NCBI RefSeq assembly: GCF_008330945.1 | Contig: NZ_CP043489.1 | Coordinates: 3,793,501 to 3,857,500, forward strand | DNA: 64,000 nt | Direction: 5' to 3' | DNA from: Labrys sp. KNU-23 | Lineage (GTDB): Bacteria > Pseudomonadota > Alphaproteobacteria > Rhizobiales > Labraceae | Shown here: positions 44,526 through 53,122 of the stretch, one piece after another | Layout: every line of letters begins with the position of its first letter | Position numbering within the stretch: position 1 is the first letter of the stretch | Notes under the pieces: generated by a model | What the model was told of the DNA's origin: nothing | Seen by the model: only the letters and a program-made list of their open reading frames with translations | Databases searched by the model: none | Program-made: the position numbers and the translations under genes

Positions 44526-44975
44526 TCAGGCGACGCTCTTGAAGGTCTTCTCGACCTGAGCCTTGACCGGAGCGATCGCCTCGTTGGCAACCTTCTGGGC
44601 AAGCTCACCGAATTCCTTGGTCTGAGCCGAAACGGCCTCAGCCTGCTTGCGCAGGAAAGCGGTGTTGAGTTCAATCACGTCCGAGAAGGTCTTCACGCCG
44701 AACAGGGCGATGGCATGATCGAAGGAGGCGTTGGTGTTGGTGCGGGCCGATTCCAGAACCTTCAGGCCGAGGGTCGAAGCGCCCTTGGAAGCGGTGCTGT
44801 AGGCGCCTTCGAAAGCGCTGGAGGCTTCCTCGGCAGCAACCTTGATCTTGGCATAGGTGTCCTTGGCCTGGGCGGCGCCCTTCTCGGCGAAGTCACGGAC
44901 GGAAGCAGGGATTTCCAGCTTGGAGAGATTTTCGAAGGCCAGTTCAGTTTCAGTCTTGTTCTTGGCGGCAACCAT
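44526..44975 (-). CDS. phaP: phasin
   Basis: This is a 149-aa phasin-2-type protein that coats polyhydroxyalkanoate granules. It is almost wholly amphipathic helix, rich in Ala, Lys and Glu, with LPxSVRDFAEKGAAQAKDTYAKIK-like family sequence near the start and HAIALFGVKTFSDVIELNTAFLRKQAEAVSAQTKEF at the centre. No signal or membrane segment is present. Its own terminator and a promoter region with two TGC-N3-GCA motifs suggest independent control, possibly by the PHA regulator PhaR. The second phasin lies 0.6 kb upstream on the same strand. Confidence 0.9.
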   Translation of the reverse strand: MVAAKNKTETELAFENLSKLEIPASVRDFAEKGAAQAKDTYAKIKVAAEEASSAFEGAYSTASKGASTLGLKVLESARTNTNASFDHAIALFGVKTFSDVIELNTAFLRKQAEAVSAQTKEFGELAQKVANEAIAPVKAQVEKTFKSVA

Positions 44976-45546
44976 AGAACGCTCCTCGGGAGTAAGGGTG
45001 AAATTGGATCAGTGGACTTAACGAAACGTCTTGAGGGACCGTCGGCATGACATGCTGCAACGAAGGGCGACCTCACCTGCCGCAATCTATATCAAATGCA
45101 CTTGTGCGATGCAATAACTCTGTTGCAGTGCACAATCGTCGGATCAAAGCACAATTTTTGGGCGATTCATGCCCGAAATTACGCCGATCGGTGAATTTTT
45201 CTGTCTGGTCAGATCAGGGAAGATTGGCGGAATTTACTCGATATTGCGCTGCAAAAGCCACTTTTGTGACAATTCACAGCCGAATTCGCACTTTGTCGCC
45301 TTGGAGGAGAAGCGCGACATTACGTCGGGGAAGATATTCCGCGCCACCGCGACGAAGAGATATGCTGTGATTGCAAGACAGGGCTGTCTTTTTGCAAGGT
45401 CGGCAAGAATAGTTCAGTTGTCTGGAATTATTAGCGTGCGAGTTCCAAGCAATATTTTACCTCGCGCGCGCCATGGTCGAGAACGGAATACAGCGCCGCC
45501 GGGGCTGCCCGAAAGGGCAATCCCGGCTCGGTCATCGTGATGATCT
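44976..45546. other. AT-richer regulatory region between two phasin genes
   Basis: These 571 bp are noticeably less GC-rich than the surroundings and contain the two TGC-N3-GCA sites (45105-45132) upstream of phaP. No RNA or coding frame can be supported. Confidence 0.5.
45105..45132. promoter_or_regulatory. two TGC-N3-GCA sites upstream of phaP
   Basis: TGCGATGCA (45105-45113) and TGCAGTGCA (45124-45132) are spaced 19 bp centre to centre, about two helical turns. The symmetry resembles known PhaR/AniA sites (CTGC-N3/4-GCAG). They lie about 130-155 bp before the phaP start. Confidence 0.5.
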
Positions 45547-45927
45547 CTATTTCTTCGGCTTGGTGACGTCGGTGGCCAGCTTGCTGGCCGTGGCGCCGAT
45601 ATCCTTGGCCTGCTCGCCGAAGGCCTGGAGCTGTGCCTTGATGAAGTCGCTCTGCAATTGCAGCACCTGCTGGGGGTCCCTGGCCTTCACCAGGCTCGAG
45701 GCGAAGTCCAGTGCCGCGGCAACGTTCTGCTCCGCATAGGTCAAGGCCTTGCGGCCGATATCCTTGCCGCCTGTTTGAATTGCATCGCTCGTGCCTTCGA
45801 GGGTGCCGGCTGCCTTGTAGGCTGCGCCCATGAAACCATCGAACGCCTTCTTGGCCTGATCGACGCTCTTTTCCGCCATGTCGCGCATCTCGGACGGAAT
45901 TTCGAAGTTCGGCGGCTTGGTTGTCAT
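45547..45927 (-). CDS. phasin-family protein
   Basis: This is a 126-aa second phasin. The helical, Ala/Lys/Gln-rich sequence has the family motifs MRDMAEKSVDQAKKAFDGFM and AEQNVAAALDFASSLVKARDPQQVLQLQSDFIKAQLQAFGEQAKDI split over the middle and C-terminus. It presumably binds PHA granule surfaces. It begins 183 bp from the divergent histidine-kinase gene. A GGAGGATAC-like purine stretch lies just before the ATG. It is shorter than and diverged from the neighbouring phaP. Confidence 0.9.
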   Translation of the reverse strand: MTTKPPNFEIPSEMRDMAEKSVDQAKKAFDGFMGAAYKAAGTLEGTSDAIQTGGKDIGRKALTYAEQNVAAALDFASSLVKARDPQQVLQLQSDFIKAQLQAFGEQAKDIGATASKLATDVTKPKK

Positions 45928-46110
45928 TGGCGTATCCTCCGTTGCCCCCGCCCCCAGGCCGGTGACGGTGCAGGTGACGATAGCGCAGGCTTGGCGTTTT
46001 AACCATGCCCCAGATCAACGGGGGATGAAGGCAGGCTGGCGATTTACCCTTTTGTTTTCCATCTGTATTCATACTTTGTTAGTCATTTCGGCAGGTTCTT
46101 GGAAAACGGC

Positions 46111-49100
46111 ATGATCGAGGCGATGTTGCGGACGGCTTTGATGGCCGATCAGCGCTTGCAGGCGCTGATGGACGACCCGCGCCCGGCCTTCGTCTGGCAC
46201 CTGGACGGGCGTGCGCTCGCCTGGGCCAACCGCGCCGGAGCCCACAGCCTGGGCTTGGCGCCGGCGGACATCCTGCGCCAGCAATCGAGTTCAGCCCTGG
46301 TTTCGCTGTCGCCGCAGATCGCGGCCATCGCCCGCAAACTGCCGAGACCGGGGGCCATGCGGCTCGATCGCCTGCGTCTGCCCGGGATGGGCGCGCTCGA
46401 TACGCTGTCCTGCGCCTGCCGGTCTTTCGATGGTCCGGAGGGGTTTCTCGGGCTGCTCGTGCAATCGCTCGATCTGCCGCGTGGCCGGCGACAGCAGAGC
46501 TGGGCCCCGCCCTCGGTGACGGATACGCTGCCGCCCTTGCCAGCCGCCGAGACGGATCAAGGTCCGTCCGATGAATCGCCTGCCGCCAGGCCCTTCGAAC
46601 AGAACGGTGCCTGGCGCTGGGTCGAAGCCGAAGGCGAACGCCCGGAGCCGGCAAGGCCCGATGCTCCGCTGTCCTCGCCCGTGGAGCTTGTGCAGAGCAA
46701 GCCGTCCGAACCATCGCCGGTGGCTCGCAGCAAGCCTCTGCGCTTCGTCTTCCAGACCGATGCCGAAGGACGTTTCGTCTCCGTATCGGCCGAACTGGCG
46801 CAGGCGCTGGGCCGTCAGGCCGCAGACTGGGCCGGCCGGCGTTTCGCCGATATCGCTGCGGGGCATGGCCTGCGCGATAGCACGGCCATCGTCTCGGCCT
46901 TCGCCGGACGCCGGACCTGGACCGGGCTGTCCGTGCTCTGGCCCGATATTGCCGCCCGCCAGGAAACGCCGATCAGCTTGAGCGCTTCGCCGCAATTCCA
47001 GGGCGAAGGCCAGTTCGCCGGTTTCCGTGGCTTCGGCATTGCCGGCATGCCCCAGCCGCTATCGACTCCGATCGAGGCCGAGACCTCGCCGGCGAAAACC
47101 ACGATCGTCTGGCAGGACGCGGATCCGGCGGATAGGCAGGAACCGGCGCCGGCACCCGCCCCTCAACCGCTGCCGGGGCGCCCGCCTGCCGGGAATGCCG
47201 AAAGCAATGTGGTGCGCCTGCCGAGCAAGGCTGCCCAGGAAAGACATGTATCCGAACGGCCTGCATCCGAACGGCCTGCATCCGAACGGCCAGGGCCGGA
47301 GCGGCACAGCCTGACGGCGACCGAACGGACCGCTTTCCACGAGATCGCCAAGGCTCTGGGCGCGCGAATCGAGGGCGAGCGCCGGGTGGAACCGGCGAAA
47401 CCGGAATCGCGCCCCGCAGCCGCACCCGAACACGCCGATCCGGAGAAGCCGGCGGCATCTGCGGAACCGGAAACGCGCCTCGAAAAGCCCGGCACCGCAG
47501 CGCCTCCGGCGCAGCCCGATCCGAAGCCTGCCGAACCCGCCGTTGCGCCGGCCTTGAGTGCCGACGAGATCCGCTGGCTGGAGGATGCTGCGTCCGAACC
47601 GGAGGCAGCCTCGCCCGAAACGGGATCAGCAAGCGAGCCGGAAACCACGGCGCGGCCGATCAAGCTCGGGCGCCTGGACAAGGTACCGGTCGCGCTGATC
47701 GATCGGCTTCCGATCGGCATCTTCATCGCGCGCGGCGAGGACCTGCAATTTGCCAATCGGACCATGCTCGAATTGCTCGGCTATCCCGATGTCGAGGCGA
47801 TCCGCCAGGCCGGTGGCCTCGACCATGTCTTTGCCGGCAGTGGTCCCGTCGCTACGGGCGAGGATAGCAATCCCGGCGTGCTTCTGAAAACTGCCTCGGG
47901 CGAGACCATCGCCGTCGATGGCCGCGTGCAGACCACCCATTGGGACGGGGAGAGCGCTCTGCTCATTTCCGTTCGCCGTCCGCTCGGCGAGGTCGGTGCC
48001 GACAAGCTGCACGCGGCCGAGCGTCGGGCCGACGAACTTCAGGCCGTGCTCGACACCGCCACCGATGGCGTGGTGATTCTCGACGGGCAAGGCCGCATCG
48101 TCAGCATCAACCGCAGCGCCGAGGCCCTGTTCGGCTATGAACAGCGCGAGATCATCGGCAAGGACCTCCTGCTGCTGTTTGCGCCGGAAAGCCACCGGGC
48201 GGCCTTCGACTATCTCGACAGCCTGCGCTCCAACGGCGTGGCAAGCCTGCTCAACGATGGGCGGGAGGTGATCGGCCGCGTGCGTCAGGGCGGTGCCGTA
48301 CCGCTGTTCATGACCATCGGGCGGCTCGGCAGCGAGAGGACGGGCGAGGAGACCAAGCGTTTCTGCGCCGTGCTGCGCGATGTCACCAGCTTCAAGAAAG
48401 CCGAGAGCGAACTGACGGCGGCCAAGCGCCAGGCCGAGGAAGCCTCTTCGCAGAAATCAGACTTCCTCGCCAAGATCTCGCATGAGGTGCGCACGCCCCT
48501 GAATGCCATCATCGGCTTTGCCGAGGTGATGATGGAGGAGCGCTTCGGCCCGATGGGCAACGAGCGCTACCGCTCCTATGCCCGTGATATCCACACCTCC
48601 GGCGAGCATGTCATCAGCCTGGTCAACGATCTGCTCGATCTTTCCAAGATCGAGGCCGGCAAGCTTGACCTCAGCTTCTCCAGCGTCAATCTCAACGAGG
48701 TCGTGCAGCAATCGGTCAGCCTGATGCAGCCCCAGGCCAGCCGCGACCGCATCATCATCCGCATGGCACTGGCCGGGAACCTGCCCAATGTCGTGGCCGA
48801 TGGCCGCAGCATGCGCCAGATCGTGCTCAACTTGCTGTCGAACTCGATCAAGTTCACCCAGGCCGGCGGCCAGGCGATCATCTCCACCACGATGTCGGAG
48901 CGTGGCGAAGCCGTGCTGCGCGTGCGCGATACCGGCGTCGGCATGACGGAACGAGAGCTCGCCGTCGCCATGGAACCGTTCCGCCAGGTCGCCTCGACCA
49001 CCCTGGGGGGCACCGGCCTCGGCCTGCCGCTGACCAAGGCGCTGGTGGAAGCCAACCGGGCGGCCTTCACCATCCAGTCCACCAAGAATTCGGGGACGCT

Positions 49101-49143
49101 GGTGGAAGTGACCTTCCCCTCGACGCGGGTGCTGGCGGAGTAG
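46111..49143 (+). CDS. PAS-domain sensor histidine kinase of the PleC/DivJ/PdhS group
   Basis: This is a 1010-aa kinase with no membrane segment. The N-terminal PAS-like part (residues 1-120) is followed by a Pro/Glu/Ala-rich linker (about 120-230), a second PAS-like unit (about 210-320), another long low-complexity stretch (about 330-510), PAS domains at about 530-630 and 640-755, HisKA with His791 in AKISHEVRTPLNAII and HATPase (NLLSNSIKFTQAGG, GTGLGLPLTKALVE). AEVMMEERFGPMG after the H-box is typical of kinases acting on the cell-cycle regulator DivK. The architecture resembles Brucella PdhS. ATG 46111 is used; TTG 46099 is an alternative start. No response regulator gene adjoins. Confidence 0.92.
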   Translation: MIEAMLRTALMADQRLQALMDDPRPAFVWHLDGRALAWANRAGAHSLGLAPADILRQQSSSALVSLSPQIAAIARKLPRPGAMRLDRLRLPGMGALDTLSCACRSFDGPEGFLGLLVQSLDLPRGRRQQSWAPPSVTDTLPPLPAAETDQGPSDESPAARPFEQNGAWRWVEAEGERPEPARPDAPLSSPVELVQSKPSEPSPVARSKPLRFVFQTDAEGRFVSVSAELAQALGRQAADWAGRRFADIAAGHGLRDSTAIVSAFAGRRTWTGLSVLWPDIAARQETPISLSASPQFQGEGQFAGFRGFGIAGMPQPLSTPIEAETSPAKTTIVWQDADPADRQEPAPAPAPQPLPGRPPAGNAESNVVRLPSKAAQERHVSERPASERPASERPGPERHSLTATERTAFHEIAKALGARIEGERRVEPAKPESRPAAAPEHADPEKPAASAEPETRLEKPGTAAPPAQPDPKPAEPAVAPALSADEIRWLEDAASEPEAASPETGSASEPETTARPIKLGRLDKVPVALIDRLPIGIFIARGEDLQFANRTMLELLGYPDVEAIRQAGGLDHVFAGSGPVATGEDSNPGVLLKTASGETIAVDGRVQTTHWDGESALLISVRRPLGEVGADKLHAAERRADELQAVLDTATDGVVILDGQGRIVSINRSAEALFGYEQREIIGKDLLLLFAPESHRAAFDYLDSLRSNGVASLLNDGREVIGRVRQGGAVPLFMTIGRLGSERTGEETKRFCAVLRDVTSFKKAESELTAAKRQAEEASSQKSDFLAKISHEVRTPLNAIIGFAEVMMEERFGPMGNERYRSYARDIHTSGEHVISLVNDLLDLSKIEAGKLDLSFSSVNLNEVVQQSVSLMQPQASRDRIIIRMALAGNLPNVVADGRSMRQIVLNLLSNSIKFTQAGGQAIISTTMSERGEAVLRVRDTGVGMTERELAVAMEPFRQVASTTLGGTGLGLPLTKALVEANRAAFTIQSTKNSGTLVEVTFPSTRVLAE
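47251..47295 (+). repeat. 15-bp in-frame tandem repeat in the kinase gene
   Basis: Two exact copies and one partial copy of TCCGAACGGCCTGCA encode repeated SERPA (residues about 381-395) in the low-complexity linker. Copy number could vary by slippage without frameshift. Confidence 0.85.
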
Positions 49144-49156
49144 GAAGGAATTCTTC

Positions 49157-49241
49157 CTGGGATCGCAGGCATCCTTGCCTGCTCTTTCCTATCGCCTCGT
49201 CCAGCGGTTCCAAGAGCAGGCAAGGATGCCTGCGATCCCAG
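49157..49241. repeat. bipartite palindromic repeat, third copy
   Basis: The left arm CTGGGATCGCAGGCATCCTT goes on to GCCTGCTCTT; the right arm AAGAGCAGGCAAGGATGCCT goes on to GCGATCCCAG, an almost perfect inverted repeat. It shares the GGGATCGC outer end and GCTCTT inner end with the copies at 8.8 and 12.1 kb, while the inner hairpin sequence differs but still pairs. It lies between convergent genes. Confidence 0.87.
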
Positions 49242-49309
49242 AAAAGTTTCCCGACGCAGGGTATCGACCAGCAAATTGGGCACCGCTGTAAATTTGACGT
49301 GACTTGTGA

Positions 49310-50566
49310 TCACGCGCCCTTCGCCAGGATATCCGCCACCGCGATCGTCGCCTCGAGCAGCAGCCGGGCACCATCCCTTATACTGGCCGGCTCCACATGC
49401 TCGGCCTCGTTGTGGCTGATGCCGTCCCGGCAGGGCACGAAGATCATCGCGGTCGGCGCGACGCGGGCAAGGAACAGCGCGTCGTGGAAGGCGCCCGAGA
49501 CCATTTTCTTGCTGGGCAGGGAGAGGCGGCCAGCTGCGGCCTCGATGGTGTCGATCATCCCGGGCGCGAAGACGCCCGGCGGCATGTCGAAGGCCATGCT
49601 GATCTCGACCGAACAGCCCTGCTTCTCGCCCTCGACGCGGCAGATGGTCCGCACCTCGCCTTCGATGGCATCGAGCCGGGCAGCCAAGGGATGGCGGAGG
49701 TCGAGGCTGAAGGTCACGGCCTTGGGGATGGCATTGACAGAACCCGGGATGGTGGCGATCCGCCCCACCGTCAGCCTGGCGTCGGCATCGGAGGGCATCA
49801 CGCTGGCCTGGAGCTGATGCATCATGCCGACAGCCGCCACCATCGGGTCGCGGCGATAGGGCAGGGGCGTGGTGCCGGCATGGCCGGCCTCGCCGGTGAC
49901 GGTCACCTTGAGCCAGCGCGTGCCCTGGACCCCCGTCACCACGCCGATGGCGAGGCCCTCCTTTTCAAGCGACGGTCCCTGTTCGATATGCAGCTCGATA
50001 TAGCCGGACAGGGGCGTACCAAGCGGACGCAGGGCCGCTTCGGGCAGGGCCGCGAGCGTCGCGGCCAGCTCGCCCGAGAAGGAGGCGCCATCACTGCCGG
50101 CCAGGGACTGCCATTGCGCCGGATCGGCCGCGCCGGCAAAGGCCATCGACCCCATCACACCCGGCGCGAAGCGACTGCCTTCCTCATTGGTCCAGGCCAC
50201 AACTTCGATGGGTCCCGGTGTTTCCAGCCTGGCATCCTCCAGCGCTTCGAGAACCTCGAAGGCCGAGAGCGTGCCCAGCGCTCCGTCGAAGCGGCCGCCG
50301 GTCGGCTGGCTGTCGAGATGGCTGCCGATCAGCAAGGGCGGCAGGCTGTCGTCGCGGCCGCTGCGGCGGATGAAGAGATTGGCCATGGCGTCCTGGAAGA
50401 CCTGGAAGCCCCGGGCCTGCGCCAGTTCGGCCAGCAGGCGCCGCGCCTCTCGGTCTTCCGGGCTTAGGGCCTGGCGGTTGACACCGCCCGCCGGCGTAGC
50501 CCCGATATGGGAGAAGGCCTCCAGCCGCTGCTGCAACCGCTCGGCCTTGATTGCCGGAGATGTCAT
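49310..50566 (-). CDS. M20-family Zn-dependent amidohydrolase (carbamoylase/allantoate amidohydrolase type)
   Basis: This 418-aa cytosolic enzyme is expected to hydrolyse an N-carbamoyl or ureido amide. Metal ligands are seen in GSHLDSQPTGGRFDGALG (His, Asp), WTNEEGSRFAPGVMGS (Glu pair) and LHIEQGP (His); the dimerisation domain contains GTRWLKVTVTGEAGHAGTTP, and the last ligand His is in GISHNEAEHV. The ATG overlaps the stop of the BtpA-like gene (ATGA). It is the last gene of an eight-gene transport/catabolic operon. Allantoate, ureidoglycolate, beta-ureidopropionate or N-carbamoyl amino acids are candidate substrates. Confidence 0.88.
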   Translation of the reverse strand: MTSPAIKAERLQQRLEAFSHIGATPAGGVNRQALSPEDREARRLLAELAQARGFQVFQDAMANLFIRRSGRDDSLPPLLIGSHLDSQPTGGRFDGALGTLSAFEVLEALEDARLETPGPIEVVAWTNEEGSRFAPGVMGSMAFAGAADPAQWQSLAGSDGASFSGELAATLAALPEAALRPLGTPLSGYIELHIEQGPSLEKEGLAIGVVTGVQGTRWLKVTVTGEAGHAGTTPLPYRRDPMVAAVGMMHQLQASVMPSDADARLTVGRIATIPGSVNAIPKAVTFSLDLRHPLAARLDAIEGEVRTICRVEGEKQGCSVEISMAFDMPPGVFAPGMIDTIEAAAGRLSLPSKKMVSGAFHDALFLARVAPTAMIFVPCRDGISHNEAEHVEPASIRDGARLLLEATIAVADILAKGA

Positions 50567-51405
50567 CGCGCCAACCCGGTGATGAAGGCGGTCACGCGGG
50601 CGGGATCGACCGGGTTCCACCACACGCCGTCATGCTTGAGGGCGCTGGCGATGATGACGCCGTCGACGATCGAAAGGATGTCGTTGGCGTTATCAGGGGT
50701 GACGCCACTGCCCACCAGGGTCGGCAGGCCGGCTGCCTCCTTGATCATGCGGATATAGCCAAGATCCGCGGCATGGCCGGTGCGCTGGCCGGTGGCGATG
50801 ATCGCATCGGCGTCGAAGAAGACGAGGTCCTTGACCAGTTCCTCCACCGGGCGGTCGGCGACGATGGCATGGGCGCCGTGCTTGACATGGGCATCGGCGA
50901 AGATGCGGATGCCGTTGGCGCGCAATCTGGCCCGGAAGCGCATGGCGCGGGCGGCCTCGCCCTCGATGAAGCCCTCATTGGCGACATAGGCATTGGCCCA
51001 TTGATTGACCCGGATGAAGCCGGCGCCAGCGGCGCTGGCAATGGAAAGAGCGGGGATGGCGGCATTGGCCAGCACGTTGATGCCGATGGGACGGCCAAGT
51101 TCGCGCCGGATGCGGTCGGAGATCACCGACATATAGGCCGAGGTTTCCGGGCCGATATCGTCCGGCTTGGCGAAGGGGATGTCGCCATGGTTCTCGACGA
51201 TCACGCCGTCGCAGCCGCCATGCAGATACGCCTTCGCGTCGTCGAGGCCGCGCTGGTAGATCGTCTCCACCGCTTCCCCCTGATAGCGTGGGGAACCGGG
51301 AAGGGGGGCTAGATGCACCACGCCGATGACGACCTTGGTTCTGCCATACAGGCTGGTCAGCGCGTCGCCGGCAGCCTGGCCGATGGGTTTGGAGGAGGGT
51401 GTCAT
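50563..51405 (-). CDS. BtpA/SgcQ-family TIM-barrel protein
   Basis: This is a 280-aa cytosolic protein of the BtpA family, named after a photosystem I biogenesis protein but including SgcQ of sugar operons. Features are VVIGVVHLAPLPGSPRYQG near the N-terminus, GCDGVIVENHGDIPF, GINVLANAAIPALSIA and IATGQRTGHA, with a C-terminal GSGVTPDNANDIL phosphate-binding-like loop typical of TIM barrels acting on phosphorylated sugars. It overlaps both neighbours by four bases (ATGA). Next to a PfkB kinase, it is likely to act on the phosphorylated product; the reaction is unknown. Confidence 0.9.
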   Translation of the reverse strand: MTPSSKPIGQAAGDALTSLYGRTKVVIGVVHLAPLPGSPRYQGEAVETIYQRGLDDAKAYLHGGCDGVIVENHGDIPFAKPDDIGPETSAYMSVISDRIRRELGRPIGINVLANAAIPALSIASAAGAGFIRVNQWANAYVANEGFIEGEAARAMRFRARLRANGIRIFADAHVKHGAHAIVADRPVEELVKDLVFFDADAIIATGQRTGHAADLGYIRMIKEAAGLPTLVGSGVTPDNANDILSIVDGVIIASALKHDGVWWNPVDPARVTAFITGLAR

Positions 51406-52316
51406 GGCTTTTCCGTTTCCAATGTCCTGATGAGGTCGCGGATCTCCGCCCGGCTGGGACAGGATTCCGAGGTGCCGCTGCGGCCGACTGCGATGGCGGC
51501 GGCGGCGATGGCAAGGCCGGCAGCTTCTGTTGGCGTCCTGCCGAGATCGATGCCGCCGGCAAAGATGCCGCAGAAGACGTCGCCCGCGCCGCTGGTATCG
51601 ACGGCGGTAACCGCCGGGGCAGGCAAGTGGCGGATGCTGCCCGTCTGGGCCTTGGCGATGAGGCAGCCCTGGGCCCCGAGGGTGATGAGAACGATGCCGG
51701 CTCCCTGGCGGAGGAGTTCAGCGGCGGCCTGCTCGGGATCGTCGCAGCGGGTCAGCGCCTGGGCTTCTCCCTCATTGACGATGACGATATCGGCCGGCGG
51801 CAATGCCAGGCCTGCTTCGGCGGGCAGTGGACTGGGATTGAGAACGGTGCTTGCGCCACGAAGCCTGGCCAGTTCCAGGCAGGCCGCAGTGGCCCGGGGC
51901 GATAAATTGCCCTGCATCACCACGATATCGCCAGGCTCAATCCGTCCGGCGATATCCGTTTCCGTGCCGGGATCGAAGGCTTCTGCACACTGGCTCCCGG
52001 TGACGATGATGTTCTCGCCGCCTGATTCCACCAGCACTGCCGAGCGGTCCGTGGGCAGGGGCTTGGCCGTGAGGCGGCAGGCGAGACTTTCCGCGGCAAG
52101 GCGGTTGGTGATCCAACCTCCCGCTGCGTCGCCGCCGATTGCCGCCCACAGCGTCACGTCCGCGCCCGTGCGGGAGGCGGCAATGGCCTGGTTGGCGCCC
52201 TTGCCGCCGATGCCGTCGGCGTGACCGGAGGCATTGAGCGTTTCGCCGGGGACCGGGAAATGCTCCAGCCGGAAGGTCGTGTCGACACAGACATTGCCGA
52301 CGACATGCACCGCCAT
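51402..52316 (-). CDS. PfkB-family carbohydrate kinase, ribokinase-like
   Basis: This 304-aa cytosolic kinase phosphorylates a sugar or nucleoside with ATP. The N-terminal substrate signature GIGGKGANQAIAASRTGADV and the C-terminal PfkB motif DTSGAGDVFCGIFAGG, with the catalytic-base Asp in GAGD, are clear. NEGEAQALT is also typical. It resembles ribokinase most, without proving ribose as substrate. The ATG follows the upstream stop by 3 bp and its own stop overlaps the BtpA-like start by 4 bp, so it is tightly coupled in the operon. Confidence 0.92.
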   Translation of the reverse strand: MAVHVVGNVCVDTTFRLEHFPVPGETLNASGHADGIGGKGANQAIAASRTGADVTLWAAIGGDAAGGWITNRLAAESLACRLTAKPLPTDRSAVLVESGGENIIVTGSQCAEAFDPGTETDIAGRIEPGDIVVMQGNLSPRATAACLELARLRGASTVLNPSPLPAEAGLALPPADIVIVNEGEAQALTRCDDPEQAAAELLRQGAGIVLITLGAQGCLIAKAQTGSIRHLPAPAVTAVDTSGAGDVFCGIFAGGIDLGRTPTEAAGLAIAAAAIAVGRSGTSESCPSRAEIRDLIRTLETEKP

Positions 52317-52319
52317 GGT

Positions 52320-53090
52320 TCAGCCCTTCGTGGTCGCCCAGACCAGCATCTGCTCGAACAGTTTCTTGTAGCCGTCCCAGGCGATGAAGCCCGGAGGTAG
52401 CCAATGCGGGCCGACATCGGAGGTCCAGGCCACGGTGCGGCCCTTGCCGTAGGTGCCGGTGACCAGCAGCGGCTGGGACCCATAGTCGGACGAGACCGTG
52501 GCGAGCACCTCGGCGCCCGGCTTGAGCGTCACTTCGTTATAGCCGAGCAGGATCGGCCATTCCGTGCCGAGACCCTGCAGGATCGGATGATCGGCCGCGC
52601 CGGTGACGACGGGGGCATAGCCCTCCGGCACTTCCACGCGGTCGTCGAAGGCGAGGCATTCCACCGGCAGCACGTCTTCCACGGGCGTCTTGCGGTAGCG
52701 CGCGCCGCCATTGATGCCCTGGAAGCTGAAATAGCCGCCGAACATCAGCAGGCCGCCGCCGTTCTGCACATAGTCGCGCAGGAGGCGCAGGCGGTTCGGG
52801 GTGGGCTTGGAGTGGATCCAGGTATCGGGATGGAGCAGCAGCGTGTTGGCGCCGATGTCGGAGAGCACGACGGCGTCATAGGCGGAAAGCGCCTCGATCG
52901 TCTGCGGGAAATGGCGTTGGGCCTCATGCGCGGGCATGAAGGTCACGTCGAAGGCGCCATCCTTCAGGGCAGCGAGGAGTTCATCCGCGCCGGTGTGATA
53001 GGTGGCGGTGGGGAACTGGTCGAAGCCTTTGATGTGGGTCGAGGTCGAAACCCAGGATTCGCCGGCGAGCAGGATCTTCTTCTTGGACAT
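52320..53090 (-). CDS. class-I GATase-like (ThuA-type) protein
   Basis: This 256-aa cytosolic protein has the flavodoxin-like glutamine-amidotransferase fold of uncharacterised sugar-operon proteins: KKILLAGESWVSTSTHIKGFDQF, DVTFMPAHEAQRHFP, YDAVVLSDIGANTLLL, VQNGGGLLMFGGYFSFQG and GKGRTVAWTSDVGPHW near the C-terminus. The usual nucleophile-elbow Cys of amidotransferases is replaced by the GGYFSF segment, so glutaminase activity is unlikely. The ATG at 53090 has AAGGAG 6 bases upstream; the frame is open further upstream inside the PTE gene, but that is not coding. It is co-transcribed with the kinase. Confidence 0.85.
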   Translation of the reverse strand: MSKKKILLAGESWVSTSTHIKGFDQFPTATYHTGADELLAALKDGAFDVTFMPAHEAQRHFPQTIEALSAYDAVVLSDIGANTLLLHPDTWIHSKPTPNRLRLLRDYVQNGGGLLMFGGYFSFQGINGGARYRKTPVEDVLPVECLAFDDRVEVPEGYAPVVTGAADHPILQGLGTEWPILLGYNEVTLKPGAEVLATVSSDYGSQPLLVTGTYGKGRTVAWTSDVGPHWLPPGFIAWDGYKKLFEQMLVWATTKG

Positions 53091-53122
53091 GGTCACTCCT
53101 TGGAAAGGGGGAAGGCGTGGGC

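Noticed and set aside
47251..47295. Possible CRISPR-like or minisatellite array
   Set aside because: It is an in-frame 15-bp coding repeat with no spacers; no CRISPR array is seen in the window.
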